Shown here: positions 35,547 to 45,006 of the stretch, piece after piece | How positions within the stretch are numbered: the first letter of the stretch is position 1 | How the letters are laid out: the number at the start of each line of letters is the position of its first letter | Source: Suttonella sp. R2A3 | GTDB lineage: Bacteria; Pseudomonadota; Gammaproteobacteria; Cardiobacteriales; Cardiobacteriaceae | Reading direction: 5' to 3' | DNA length: 64,000 nucleotides | NCBI RefSeq assembly: GCF_021513215.1 | Contig: NZ_CP090975.1 | Coordinates: 1,925,118 to 1,989,117 of the forward strand | Program-made: the position numbers and the translations under genes | Notes under the pieces: generated by a model | Database searches by the model: none | Seen by the model: only the letters and a program-made list of their open reading frames with translations | What the model was told of the DNA's origin: nothing

Positions 35547-37166
35547 TCATACGATATGATCGGGCTGGGTTTTGCCACAAAATGCGCTAATATTCAGCGC
35601 ACCTTGTGCGAGGCTGGCCAGTGTGGCGGTTGTGCCAGCGAGCGCTGGTTTTGTAGTGATATCTTGCTGCCAATATTCGCAATAGATACGCAGCGTGACG
35701 CCACGGGTATCTGTGCCTGATAAACGGCAAATAATTCGTGCTTGGGAACCAAACTGGACTTGTAACCCTTGTCCTGGAGTCGTTTCACCATTGGTTGGAT
35801 CGGTGTAATTAAATTGTCCTGCAGAAGTGATGGTCAGACCGTGGTGGGTTTGGCCAATGTATTTAGTGAGATCGCGCTCTAAGCTGGCAAGCATTTTCGT
35901 TGCTGATTCTGGATCGAGCCCACTATAATCAAAGCGATTAAAATGGTGTCGTCCGTAGCGTTGCCAATGTTCATGGATCAATTGATCTGGGGTTTTGCCG
36001 CTCACTGCGAGGATATTTAACCAGCATAAAATGGTCCATAGTCCATCTTTTTCGCGAATATGATCGCCACCTGTGCCGAAGCTTTCCTCACCACAAAGTT
36101 GAATGAGCTCAGCATCAAGCAAATTAGCGAAGAATTTCCAACCGGTTGGGGTTTCGTAGCAAGTCAGGCGCTGCGCGCTAGCGACCTTATCAATCGCGCG
36201 ACAGGTAGGCATTGAGCGTGCAACGCCGCGAAGTGTGCGTAAGCAGGGGATATCTGCGTGATGATCAGCGATTACCGCTAAACTATCACAAGGGTTGATC
36301 ACGCCATCACGACCGCTGATCAGATTCCGGTCGCCATCACCGTCACTGGCAGCGACTAACACAATACGTTCATCTTCAGTCATTTTGTGCTTGAGTTCGT
36401 CGATACGATCGGGTGCAGGGTCAGGATGCTTGCCGCCGAAATCGGGTAGTGGGGTGGTATTGAGTAAATAGGTTTCATCAACGCCCAGTGCATCAACGAA
36501 TAGTGCCTTTGCATAAGGCCCAGTGACAGCGTGTAAGGCGTCAAAGGCAATACGGTATTGTTCCAGCCAGCGCTTGATCGCCGGGAAATCAAAGCATTCT
36601 TGCATCAAAGCCACATAATCGGTGGTGGCGCTGATGATACGGATTTTGGTATCGCCTAAGCGGGTGTCGCCTAATTCGGATAGATCGATCGCCCCATTAT
36701 CGGTGGTGATATAGCCATCAAGGGCAAGGCTTTGCTGATAAATCGCTTCGGTGACGTGTTCCGGCGCTGGTTCACCACGTTCAAGGTTCACTTTAATCCC
36801 GAAATCGCCGTCTGCGCCGCCTGGATTATGACTCGCGGATAAAATCATCCCGTAATCGGCTTGGTTTAAGCGAATCAGGTGTGAAGCGGCTGGTGTTGAG
36901 AGTAGTCCATTTTGGGTGATGATCAACGCTTTTGCGCCTTGTGCGACGGCCATGGCGATAATCGTTTGCAACACGGCTTTATTATGAAAACGCCCGTCGC
37001 CACCAATCACCAACGTTTTACCGGCAATGCCCAAAGTATTAAATACTGCTTGGATAAAATTCTCGCTGTAGTGCGCTTTTTGAAAAGTCTGCGTGGCTTT
37101 GCGCAAGCCAGATGTTCCGGGACGCTGATCGCTAAAAGGGGTGCTGGTGATATATTGGGTTCTCAT
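35547..37166 (-). CDS. pgm: Alpha-D-glucose phosphate-specific phosphoglucomutase
   Basis: A 539-residue mutase converting glucose-1-phosphate and glucose-6-phosphate. The active-site phosphoserine is in SASHNPGG, the metal loop is DGDGDRNLI, the sugar-specificity loop is CGEESFGTGGDHIREKDG, and a C-terminal SGTDTRG phosphate-binding loop is seen. The N-terminus (DQRPGTSGLRKATQTF) resembles the PGM1 type also found in some proteobacteria, more than the E. coli Pgm type. It is cotranscribed with pgi. The 234-bp upstream gap (37167-37400) shows nothing I can name. Confidence 0.95.
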   Translation of the reverse strand: MRTQYITSTPFSDQRPGTSGLRKATQTFQKAHYSENFIQAVFNTLGIAGKTLVIGGDGRFHNKAVLQTIIAMAVAQGAKALIITQNGLLSTPAASHLIRLNQADYGMILSASHNPGGADGDFGIKVNLERGEPAPEHVTEAIYQQSLALDGYITTDNGAIDLSELGDTRLGDTKIRIISATTDYVALMQECFDFPAIKRWLEQYRIAFDALHAVTGPYAKALFVDALGVDETYLLNTTPLPDFGGKHPDPAPDRIDELKHKMTEDERIVLVAASDGDGDRNLISGRDGVINPCDSLAVIADHHADIPCLRTLRGVARSMPTCRAIDKVASAQRLTCYETPTGWKFFANLLDAELIQLCGEESFGTGGDHIREKDGLWTILCWLNILAVSGKTPDQLIHEHWQRYGRHHFNRFDYSGLDPESATKMLASLERDLTKYIGQTHHGLTITSAGQFNYTDPTNGETTPGQGLQVQFGSQARIICRLSGTDTRGVTLRIYCEYWQQDITTKPALAGTTATLASLAQGALNISAFCGKTQPDHIV

Positions 37167-37400
37167 AAAATCTCTAATCGCCGAACAAAAGAATCATTGT
37201 AACTAATTATAGTGATTAATGTGGTATTGGCTGTTTATGTGTGGTGAGATGTAGCGTTTTCGTATATCAATGATGGTTTTAAATAACGCCTTTCTTGGGG
37301 GGTGAAATTAAATCAGGGCACAAATAGGCATTTAATATTCTGTTGTTCAGTATCCATGTTGGATTATGATGATGTATAGGAAATGCAATAGAGTATTTTT

Positions 37401-37733
37401 ATGATTAGTTCCGTTTCTTTCTTTTCTGATGATTTTGGAAGTTTTTTTATAGCGGTATTCTTGCTGATATTGTGTGTTGTCTGTGTGATTGGGTTGTTCA
37501 TTTATCGTATAACCAAAGAACGTCATCAAACACGACCGCATAAGTCTACAGCGGCATTAATAGGTTTGCTGTCTATGATGCTTGGATTGGTATTGGTTAT
37601 TGCGGTGCATCTTTTTGCTGATCCGCTGATTAGCAAGGCATGGGCTAACTACATGATATTTTGGATACTGGGTGTATTTTCTTTGTATCCCATAACAGTT
37701 TCTTTTTATAAGAAACGTCAGCGTCACGATTAG
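37401..37733 (+). CDS. Hypothetical small membrane protein
   Basis: A 110-residue protein with three predicted membrane helices (FFIAVFLLILCVVCVIGLFIY, then ALIGLLSMMLGLVLVIAVHLF, and MIFWILGVFSLYPITVSFY) and a basic C-terminus (KKRQRHD). No family was recognised. No strong ribosome site precedes the ATG. Its stop overlaps the stop of the convergent phosphodiesterase gene by 4 bp. Confidence 0.55.
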   Translation: MISSVSFFSDDFGSFFIAVFLLILCVVCVIGLFIYRITKERHQTRPHKSTAALIGLLSMMLGLVLVIAVHLFADPLISKAWANYMIFWILGVFSLYPITVSFYKKRQRHD

Positions 37734-38434
37734 TTGATCGTGATAATTATTGGTAAGTGATCTGATTGGTTGAAGCGGCTGACGTGGCTGGAGGCGTTAA
37801 GCGTGCCCTTATATAAGGCGTGGTCTAGAGCTTTTTTAGGTTGCCAGGCTGGAAATGTGGCGCTGCCATTACCGAGTAAACGCCAGCCGCGCGCCTGCAT
37901 GGCTTTAAGCGGCGCGCTTTGTGGGGTGCAATTGAAATCCCCACACAGGATCACTTGCTCATAGCTTCTTAGTTGTTCGTTGATAAAATGCAGCTGATGT
38001 TGCTGGTCGGCAGTCCCCAGGCTTAAATGTACGTTAGCAATGACCAGATCCTCAACCAGTACCGCGAGTACGCCACGCCCGGAAACCTTGCCCGGTAGTG
38101 CGCAATCCAATACAACCTCAAAAGGTTTTTTACTTAAAATCATGTTGCCATGTAACGAGAGTTTGCTGATGCGGCGGTTGGTTTGTGTGGTGTAGTATTT
38201 GAAATCGGTTAGTGCATCGAATTGCTCGGCATGGTTTTGAAAAGCGTTGCGCAGTCCACCGAGGTCGATTTCTTGTAAACACGCCACATCAAAGCGGTTT
38301 AGATAAGCTGCAATCTGCTCTCGGGTTTTTTTCTTACTCGGTAAGGGGAGAAATTGACGCGGCCACTCATAGCTATAGGCTAGGTAGTTGCGGCTGTTGA
38401 TGGTGGCTTGAATATTATAACTAACGATGTGCAT
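37730..38434 (-). CDS. Endonuclease/exonuclease/phosphatase family protein, YbhP-like
   Basis: A 234-residue metal-dependent phosphodiesterase fold. Catalytic motifs are SYNIQ (Asn), LQEIDLGG (Glu), VHLSLG (His), CGDFNCTP (Asp and Asn), and SDHLPI (Asp and His). There is no signal peptide. In E. coli ybhP of this family is beside the cardiolipin synthase gene clsB, and here it is divergent from a cardiolipin synthase 66 bp away. That linkage suggests a lipid-related role, but the substrate is unproven. Confidence 0.8.
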   Translation of the reverse strand: MHIVSYNIQATINSRNYLAYSYEWPRQFLPLPSKKKTREQIAAYLNRFDVACLQEIDLGGLRNAFQNHAEQFDALTDFKYYTTQTNRRISKLSLHGNMILSKKPFEVVLDCALPGKVSGRGVLAVLVEDLVIANVHLSLGTADQQHQLHFINEQLRSYEQVILCGDFNCTPQSAPLKAMQARGWRLLGNGSATFPAWQPKKALDHALYKGTLNASSHVSRFNQSDHLPIIITIN

Positions 38435-38500
38435 AGCGCTTGCGTAAGATACTTGGGCTTTTTATGATAATACCTCAATATTATTGGCTAGGATGAAACC

Positions 38501-39967
38501 ATGACCATTGCTGAAGGGCTAACCCTTGCGTATTTTGCCATAAATGTGGTGTGTGCGCTGCGGGTGATTTATTCTCCGCGCGCAAGTAGCGCCGCCCTTG
38601 GCTGGATTGTGTTGCTCTTTTTAATCCCTTTTGTCGGTACAGCGGCTTATTTACTGATTGGCGAGCCGCGCTTAGGTAATAAGCGTGCGAAACGCACCCA
38701 AGAAATGCAGAGGTTTTATGATGCGTATCAGCGGCGTTTTGTTGGTGAAAAAACACCGAGTAATAGTGCGATTGCCCCACGGTTTAATCAATTGGTTCAA
38801 CTCGCTGAACATCGCAGCGGCATAGGGCTTGATAGCGGTAATGATGTTGAATTATTACATCGTGCAGACGATATGCTTATTTCTATGCGCAAAGATATTG
38901 AAGCCGCGCAATATTCGTGTTTGTTGATGTTTTATATCATCGATGGGCAAGGTCGAGTTAATCCTGTGTTAGAGGCACTGATGAAAGCTGCCGAGCGCGG
39001 AGTGAATTGTCAGCTGCTCGTAGATGATGTTGGCAGTAGTGCCTTTTTAAAGAGTGCATGGCCGGCGCGTCTACGCGCCTCAGGCGTTGAACTCACCAAC
39101 TCATTACCTGTGGGCCTACTTAAAACGTTATTTGTGCGTAGCGATTTACGTAATCATCGTAAATTATTGATTGTTGATTATGAGATCGCCTATACCGGTA
39201 GTTTTAACCTGGTTGATCCGGCCTTATTTAAACAAGAGGCCGGGGTGGGCGAGTGGCGTGATGCGATGTTGCGTTGTCGTGGGCCGGTAGTGCTGACCTT
39301 GGCCGGGATTTTCTACGGCGATTGGGCGGTTGAGAACGAACACAACCTGCAAGAAACCCTGCAAAGGTTGTCGTATTACAAAGGGATTATTGGTGATTAC
39401 TTACCACCATCAGTCGGTGAGGCATTGCTGCAAGTGATTCCTTTTGCGCCGGATCGGGAAACGTCTGTGATGTACGATACCTTGGTTAATGCGCTCTATC
39501 ATGCGCGCGAGCGTATTATTATCTCGACGCCGTATTTTGTGCCAGATGAGCTGCTATTTACCGCGTTGCAACATGCAGCCTGGCGTGGGGTGAATGTGAC
39601 GCTGATTATGCCGCATAGAGTAGATTCTTGGCTGGTACGTAAAGCCTCACGAACGTATTACAAGCCACTGCTTAAAGCGGGCGTTAATATCGCCCACCAT
39701 CAAGATGGCCTGCTGCACACTAAAGCGGTGCTGGTTGATGATGTCTATGCGCTTTTTGGCACGATGAATATGGATATGCGCAGTTTCTTTTTAAATATGG
39801 AATTGTCGCTAGCGGTGTATGATAAAAAAACGGTGGCTGCAATTGATGGTCTGTTGCATAGTTATTTGGCGCAAAGTTGTGCGGTCAATTTGCAGCAGTG
39901 GGAAAAACGACCTCGGTTGCAGTATTTTATTGAGCGTGTGGTGCGTTTGGCGAGCCCATTATTGTAG
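38501..39967 (+). CDS. cls: Cardiolipin synthase, ClsA-type
   Basis: A 488-residue phospholipase-D-family enzyme making cardiolipin from phosphatidylglycerol. Two N-terminal membrane helices (LTLAYFAINVVCALRVI, then ALGWIVLLFLIPFVGTAAYLL) precede two HKD motifs: HRKLLIVD with YTGSFN near residue 220, and HTKAVLVDD with FGTMNMD near residue 407. Length and the double N-terminal anchor favour ClsA over ClsB. An LpxR-like gene follows at 9 bp, giving a small envelope-lipid cluster. Confidence 0.92.
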   Translation: MTIAEGLTLAYFAINVVCALRVIYSPRASSAALGWIVLLFLIPFVGTAAYLLIGEPRLGNKRAKRTQEMQRFYDAYQRRFVGEKTPSNSAIAPRFNQLVQLAEHRSGIGLDSGNDVELLHRADDMLISMRKDIEAAQYSCLLMFYIIDGQGRVNPVLEALMKAAERGVNCQLLVDDVGSSAFLKSAWPARLRASGVELTNSLPVGLLKTLFVRSDLRNHRKLLIVDYEIAYTGSFNLVDPALFKQEAGVGEWRDAMLRCRGPVVLTLAGIFYGDWAVENEHNLQETLQRLSYYKGIIGDYLPPSVGEALLQVIPFAPDRETSVMYDTLVNALYHARERIIISTPYFVPDELLFTALQHAAWRGVNVTLIMPHRVDSWLVRKASRTYYKPLLKAGVNIAHHQDGLLHTKAVLVDDVYALFGTMNMDMRSFFLNMELSLAVYDKKTVAAIDGLLHSYLAQSCAVNLQQWEKRPRLQYFIERVVRLASPLL

Positions 39968-39976
39968 GAGACCTTA

Positions 39977-41077
39977 ATGCGTTATCTGGGTTATTTAGGC
40001 GGGTTGATTCTCTCCTCATGGGCATTCGCTGAGGCAGATTTACCGATTGCGCAAAAAGATGGTGCGATTATGAGTACCCAAAGTAAGTTTGTTGTTGATC
40101 ACTCAGATAAACCGATTGTTGAGGAAATTCCCGCGCATATGCTAACCAGCAATGATCGATTTTTGACCCTGAGTGTAGAAAATGATTATTTCGGTAGCGG
40201 TCAGGATCGTGATTACACCAATGGTTTGCGCCTTACCTATTTTAACGTTGGTGCGGATCAGCCATTTTATGTTGATTGGATTGACCAGATTACCCCAACC
40301 TTTGAACGCAATAAAACCACCACCTCTTATTTTTCGTTTGGTCATAACCTCTATACGCCGAGCGATATCACGCGCACCGATTTTGAACCGCTTGATCGGC
40401 CATATGCGGCTTTTCTTTATGGATCAGCTGGGGTGTCTACGATTACCAATCGCCATATGGATAATGTCGAGCTAACCTTTGGTATGGTCGGCCCTTCGGC
40501 ATTAGGGAAACAGGTGCAAACCGAGTTTCATAAATTTAAAGGCAGCGATCTTCCGCAAGGCTGGCGCTACGGATTAAAAGATGAACCGGCGCTGATGCTT
40601 TCCTGGGAACGCTCATGGCCGGGGCATTACACCGTGCAATGGGATAATAATTTAAACCTGCGTGTGTCACCACACGTTGGGGCCACATTGGGTAATGTGT
40701 ATACCTATGCTAATGCAGGAGTGACGGTGAATATTACGCCAATGAGCGCCCGTTGGCAGGATCAGCCGGTGCGTGTGCGTCCGGCGATTCCCGGCAGTGG
40801 CTACTTTGATAATGGTGATCGTAACTACGGCTGGATGATTTTTGCTGGTTGGGATAGCCGTTTAGTGGCGCGAAATATCTTCCTTGATGGGAATAGTTTT
40901 AAAGACAGTCACAGTGTGGATAAAAAATGGCTGGTGCATGATGCGGCCTTAGGCGCAGCCTATAGCTATCACAACTGGCGCTTGAGCTATTCGCTCAACT
41001 GGCGCAGTAAAGAATTCAACTCTCCGCTGGCCGATGATTCTGTCTTTGGCTCGCTATCAATTAATTACCGGTTTTAA
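39977..41077 (+). CDS. Lipid A deacylase LpxR family outer-membrane protein
   Basis: A 366-residue DUF2219 beta-barrel with a signal peptide ending near SSWAFA. The family signature LSVENDYFGSGQDRDYTNGLRL (calcium and active-site residues) lies near residues 64-85, then FSFGHNLYTPSDITR and LDRPYAAFLYGS. LpxR removes the 3'-acyloxyacyl group of lipid A at the outer membrane. It ends in FGSLSINYRF, a typical barrel C-terminus. The mature protein has about 40 residues before the barrel. AGGAG precedes the ATG. Confidence 0.85.
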   Translation: MRYLGYLGGLILSSWAFAEADLPIAQKDGAIMSTQSKFVVDHSDKPIVEEIPAHMLTSNDRFLTLSVENDYFGSGQDRDYTNGLRLTYFNVGADQPFYVDWIDQITPTFERNKTTTSYFSFGHNLYTPSDITRTDFEPLDRPYAAFLYGSAGVSTITNRHMDNVELTFGMVGPSALGKQVQTEFHKFKGSDLPQGWRYGLKDEPALMLSWERSWPGHYTVQWDNNLNLRVSPHVGATLGNVYTYANAGVTVNITPMSARWQDQPVRVRPAIPGSGYFDNGDRNYGWMIFAGWDSRLVARNIFLDGNSFKDSHSVDKKWLVHDAALGAAYSYHNWRLSYSLNWRSKEFNSPLADDSVFGSLSINYRF

Positions 41078-41082
41078 TCGCT

Positions 41083-41712
41083 ATGCGCGTACGAATCAAA
41101 ATGTGTGGTTTGCGTTTCCCTGCTGATGCGCTCGCGGCTGCGCAAGCTGGGGCTGATAGTATTGGCTTGGTGTTTTATCCACCATCAAAACGCGCCGTCT
41201 CAGTTAAACAAGCTGCGGATATTGTGGCCGTCTTACCAGCTTATATCTCAGTAGTGGGGCTGTTTGTTGATCCGAGCGCAGAACAAGTCGAAGAGGTCTT
41301 AGCACAGGTTCCCTTAGATGAATTGCAATTCCATGGCCAGGAGACACCAGTATTTTGTCGACAGTTTATGCGCCGATATAATAAAGCGATTCCAATGAAC
41401 ACACTAAAGCACAAAGATGCGATAGTCGATTATATGAACGATTATCCTGAGGCGAGTGGTTTTTTACTCGATGCCTTTGGTGGGGCGCAAAGTGGCGGCA
41501 GCGGAAGGCGCTTCGATTGGTCGTTGATTCCCGAGGACAGACAAAAGATTATTATTGCTGGCGGATTGAACGCTGAAAACGTTGAGGCTTTAATAACGCA
41601 ATATCGGCCGTATGCGGTTGATGTCAGCTCGGGGATTGAGTCAGCGCCGGGGGTTAAATCGCCTGAGAAAATGCAGGCTTTTGCAGCAGTGGTTTATTCA
41701 GCAAGCCACTAG
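41083..41712 (+). CDS. trpF: Phosphoribosylanthranilate isomerase
   Basis: A 209-residue TIM barrel of tryptophan synthesis. The catalytic Cys lies in KMCGLRFPADA and the Asp in LLDAFGGAQSGGSGRRFDWSLI. The phosphate site includes IIAGGLNAENV and VDVSSGIESAPGVKSPEKM. It starts 5 bp after the LpxR-like gene with no other trp gene nearby, and ends at a strong terminator. Confidence 0.95.
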   Translation: MRVRIKMCGLRFPADALAAAQAGADSIGLVFYPPSKRAVSVKQAADIVAVLPAYISVVGLFVDPSAEQVEEVLAQVPLDELQFHGQETPVFCRQFMRRYNKAIPMNTLKHKDAIVDYMNDYPEASGFLLDAFGGAQSGGSGRRFDWSLIPEDRQKIIIAGGLNAENVEALITQYRPYAVDVSSGIESAPGVKSPEKMQAFAAVVYSASH

Positions 41713-41731
41713 CATAATGGTTTAGCGATAA

Positions 41732-41759
41732 AAAAACTGCCCCAAGTGGGGCAGTTTTT
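41732..41759. terminator. Bidirectional terminator between trpF and nirK
   Basis: The 12-bp perfect stem AAAAACTGCCCC / GGGGCAGTTTTT has a 4-nt loop, with A and T tracts built into the stem. It serves trpF on the plus strand and nirK on the minus strand. Confidence 0.92.
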
Positions 41760-41777
41760 GTCGGGTTAATGACTGAA

Positions 41778-42887
41778 TTATTCAGACATTGGGCTTGGTG
41801 GAACAACCTGTTCCATCAAGTCATTATTCCACTCACCATCAACGCGGATTTGTGAAATCGCGCCAAGGTCAAGCGCCTCAATCAGGTTGTGTGAGAGGTA
41901 GACATAAGTGCCAGGTTGCTTGAAGGTATACATCGCAGCACCGGCAGAGCCTGCACCAATGATCCAGCTTTCCAAGTCTTGTGCAGGAGTGTCTGCTAAG
42001 TTACCACGCTCCCAAACATACTCACCATGACCACCGATGAGGTGTGGGTAAGATGGGCGGTTAGATTGTGAGTGATAAATCATGATGGTTTCGCCAACTT
42101 TTGACGTCATCGCGTTATCACCAGTTAGCTGCCCTTTGCTTTCGCCGAACACAACGTGAGTCGGAATTAAGCCATCCATCACTTTCTTATCATCAGCATA
42201 AGATTCAGCAGGGGTTGCATAGCGCTTGTATTTGCCATTTTCATCGCGTGGGAGGTAGAAATCCTGTTCGCCGATGTAAAACGCTTTGTCATAAGTCAGC
42301 TGATTACCATCTTTATCTTTCAGGCCTTCTTTAGGTAAGACTGTAATTGCACCGTTCATGCCGTGGACAACGTGCCATGGGATCATTGTGCCACCAGGGG
42401 CGCAGTGATACACAAACACGCCGGGTTTGATTGCTTTGAAGCGTAATACGGTTTCCTGACCTGGGGCTACAACGGTTAAATCACCGCCACCTAGCGCACC
42501 AGTCGCTGCGTGGAAATCGATGTTGTGAACGAGCTGGTTAGAGCTTGGATTCTTCAAGGTTAATTCAACATAATCGCCTTCATGAACAACGATCATTGGC
42601 CCAGGAACACTACCGTTAAAGGTAAATGCCCACATAAACACGCCAGGCTCGACCTCGATTTCTTTTTCTTCGATGACCATTTCCATCTTAACAACCCGCG
42701 CTTCAGCCGGTGGCTCTAAGCTGTGCTCAGGGGTCGCAGGTGGGGTAACGAGCGTTTGAGTTACGTGCTCTAAATTACTTAAGTCTGGTGAAGGGGTGCC
42801 AACTTCATAGCCATCAAGGCCACCAGTGTGACTTTCTGCAAGGGCGCCAGTTGAAGCAATGGCTAAAGCGAGAAAGAGTTTACGCAT
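41778..42887 (-). CDS. nirK: Copper-containing nitrite reductase
   Basis: A 369-residue periplasmic two-cupredoxin enzyme reducing nitrite to NO. The signal peptide ends near TGALA. Domain 1 has HNIDFHAATGALGG (catalytic Asp and a type 2 copper His) and VYHCAPGG followed by MIPWHVVHGMNG, giving the type 1 copper Cys, His and Met. Domain 2 has PHLIGGHGEYVW and LSHNLIEALDLG with the remaining active-site His residues. The PWHVV-GMNG context is closer to classical soluble NirK than to AniA. Probable anaerobic control comes from the FNR-type box upstream. Confidence 0.95.
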   Translation of the reverse strand: MRKLFLALAIASTGALAESHTGGLDGYEVGTPSPDLSNLEHVTQTLVTPPATPEHSLEPPAEARVVKMEMVIEEKEIEVEPGVFMWAFTFNGSVPGPMIVVHEGDYVELTLKNPSSNQLVHNIDFHAATGALGGGDLTVVAPGQETVLRFKAIKPGVFVYHCAPGGTMIPWHVVHGMNGAITVLPKEGLKDKDGNQLTYDKAFYIGEQDFYLPRDENGKYKRYATPAESYADDKKVMDGLIPTHVVFGESKGQLTGDNAMTSKVGETIMIYHSQSNRPSYPHLIGGHGEYVWERGNLADTPAQDLESWIIGAGSAGAAMYTFKQPGTYVYLSHNLIEALDLGAISQIRVDGEWNNDLMEQVVPPSPMSE

Positions 42888-42917
42888 AACTGTTCTCCTA
42901 TGGTTTCAGTTACATTC

Positions 42918-42959
42918 ATTATACAAAAAAGCAATCTTATTTGACTTGATTTACATCAA
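42918..42959 (-). promoter_or_regulatory. FNR/DNR-type box and promoter of nirK
   Basis: TTGATTTACATCAA (42946-42959) is a perfect FNR-family inverted repeat. On the minus strand a perfect TATAAT lies at 42923-42918. The box centre is 32 bp from the -10 centre, which places the box near -41.5, the classic class II activator position. The nirK start codon is about 30 bp further on. Confidence 0.85.
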
Positions 42960-43094
42960 TTTTCTTAAAATATCGATAATATCTAATACTAATAGGTTAT
43001 TAATAACTCTAATCGTTTGCTTTATTGATATTTTAGGGTGGTAAATGGGTATCCTGTTGATTATTTATGATTATCTCAAGGTTAGATAATTTGT

Positions 43095-43158
43095 GCGCCC
43101 ACAATGGGGCGCTGATTGTTAGCGTGTCTGAGTAAGGTGCGTTATAGCGCTTTATAAC
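43095..43158. repeat. Two short hairpins in the gap between the beta-propeller gene and nirK
   Basis: GCGCCC / GGGCGC (43095-43112) and GTTATA / TATAAC (43141-43158) each have a 6-nt loop. They follow the minus-strand beta-propeller gene and may terminate it, though T tracts are weak. A 12-bp palindrome GTTATTAATAAC also lies at 42996-43007. The rest of 42960-43197 is AT-rich without a gene. Confidence 0.4.
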
Positions 43159-43197
43159 CCAAACAACATAAGCATAGACTATAGTAACACGGAATTA

Positions 43198-44339
43198 TTA
43201 ATAGCAGATAGTATTCGTCGTGCCCATGCGGATAAAGCCAACTTCAGCGATACCTTGCAGGGGGATATCCGGCAAACGCACTTGTCTTTGTAGGTCATAA
43301 CGCATCAATCGATTAGAGCGTTCTGTGCCAAAAAGTAACAATTTAGAATCGCCACTGACCCACATATCGGAGATATCTTCTTGGTGGTCAAAACTAAAAA
43401 CCACGCCTTTACTGGAGTGATCAAACGGGTAGATGCCAATATGTTGGTCGCCGCTAACAATTAAATATTGATCGAGCCAACCGCTTTTAAACTGACGTGG
43501 GGGAAACTGACCTTAAAATCTTCAGGCTCATCGCTTTTACGTAGATCGTAAATCTTTAAATTACCGCGTTTATCGCCAAAAATCACATGGCGGGTACCGT
43601 TATCGATATAAGGTTCTACCATTGGCTCATTGAGTGGCCGCGAATCATACATTGGACCAGTGGTGATCGTTTTGCCGCTGTCGTTAAAATAGATAATACC
43701 TTCATCTGCATAGTAGGTGTTAAAGGCGATAATCTGATCTTCAAAACTTGGCGCACCGCGACCAAAGCCGCGTGTATCACCGATATCAATCGCTTCCCAA
43801 CCTTCTTCTGGCTTATCAAAGCGATAGCGATAGATGATTGGCGTACGCTCTTGGGTGACCCATATGGTTTGGCTATAGACACTAAAAATGGTGTTAAACC
43901 GGGTGTAAAGATGCTGGAATTCGCGTTCAATCACATTCAGTTCACCACGCTCGTAATCCAAGGTGGCCACTTGTTTTTCTAACACAATCACCAGTTTGCT
44001 GGTGTTAGGGATAAACACCAAACGATAAGCCTTGGCTGGTAAGTCAAATAGCTCAATTTCGCGGGTTTGTAAGTTCATGACGTAAACGCCATGGGTGAAA
44101 CGGTCACTAAAGGCTAAGTACGGACGATCGGTGCTTGCGGCAAGAATCTTTGCGGTAACTGGGAGTTTTACTGTATCGATTTGTTGACCGCTTCTAAGGT
44201 CTACCACTGCTAGATTCGGAAACCCTTTGCTGCTGATGAATGCGTAGTCAGTCGGGCCATAAAGGCTTTTAGGCGCTTCTGAAAAAGCCTGTGTGGCAAA
44301 CAACAGGGCGCAGAGGACGACGAGCAGACGACTGATCAT
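43198..44339 (-). pseudogene. Periplasmic beta-propeller (WD40/YVTN-like) protein, frameshifted near its C-terminus
   Basis: The minus-strand gene starts at ATG 44339 with a signal peptide (CALLFATQAFSEA) and repeated propeller-blade strands (FPNLAVVDLRSGQQIDTVKLP, then YLAFSDRFTHGVYVMNLQTRE). It stops early at 43461 after DFKVSFPHVSLKAVGSINI. Shifting frame at a run of five C (minus strand, near 43498-43502) restores RQFKSGWLDQYLIVSGDQH and onward to TAA at 43198-43200. One extra C would give a single protein of about 380 residues. It starts 5 bp after the sco stop, between sco and nirK. It may assist NO metabolism, but that is only by location. Confidence 0.75.
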
Positions 44340-44344
44340 GGCGG

Positions 44345-44926
44345 TTATTCTTTCAATGGGTTAGCGCTCACTGCGGCTTCAATACCTTGGGTTAGGTTGT
44401 CTGCGCCACTTTGATAATCAAAAACATCTAACAGGTTGCCTTGATTATCGAGCAAATAAATATAGGTTGAGTGATACACGGTGTAGGCGCCATCAGGAAG
44501 CTCGTCTGGGTTGAGCTTTTTGCCATCAAGTTGGTAACCATAGCTGGCACTAAAACTTTCTACCGCTGCATCAATGGCCTCGCGTGTGCCGCCTAGGCCG
44601 ATAATCCGTGGGTCAAAATAATCCACGTATTCATTGAGCCTTGGTACGTCATCGCGTTTAGGGTCGATGGTGATAAAAATGGGTTGGATGTTATCGGGGT
44701 TGTTAATTTTTGCCAGCATTTGCTTCATATCATAAAGCGTGGTTGGGCAAACATCAGGACAATTGGTAAAACCAAAAGCTAAAAGGATATAGTGATCGGG
44801 GAAACTGGTTTCAGTAATAATTTGTTCATCAGGGCCAACGAGTTCAAATTGATAATCAGAATCTGCGTGCGCGATACCGATAATCAGTGATAACGCGAGG
44901 GTGATTCGAGAGAAAAAATGAGTCAT
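44345..44926 (-). CDS. SCO1/SenC family copper-binding protein
   Basis: A 193-residue thioredoxin-fold copper chaperone. ATG 44926 is chosen because AGGAG lies 8 bp upstream and MTHFFSRITLALSLIIGIAHA is a signal peptide. The copper site is FTNCPDVCPTTL (Cys-x3-Cys) with a distal His in VYHSTYIYLL. Sco proteins metallate copper sites such as CuA and sometimes act in redox defence. Here, next to nirK and norB, it may supply NirK copper, which is an inference. It forms a two-gene operon with the beta-propeller gene. Confidence 0.88.
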   Translation of the reverse strand: MTHFFSRITLALSLIIGIAHADSDYQFELVGPDEQIITETSFPDHYILLAFGFTNCPDVCPTTLYDMKQMLAKINNPDNIQPIFITIDPKRDDVPRLNEYVDYFDPRIIGLGGTREAIDAAVESFSASYGYQLDGKKLNPDELPDGAYTVYHSTYIYLLDNQGNLLDVFDYQSGADNLTQGIEAAVSANPLKE

Positions 44927-45006
44927 GAGAAAGCTCCTGTAGTGATGATAGGGCATCCCGGTCGAGCCGACTAACGATTGATACGCTAAGCGCTTCGCTC
45001 ATTGGC

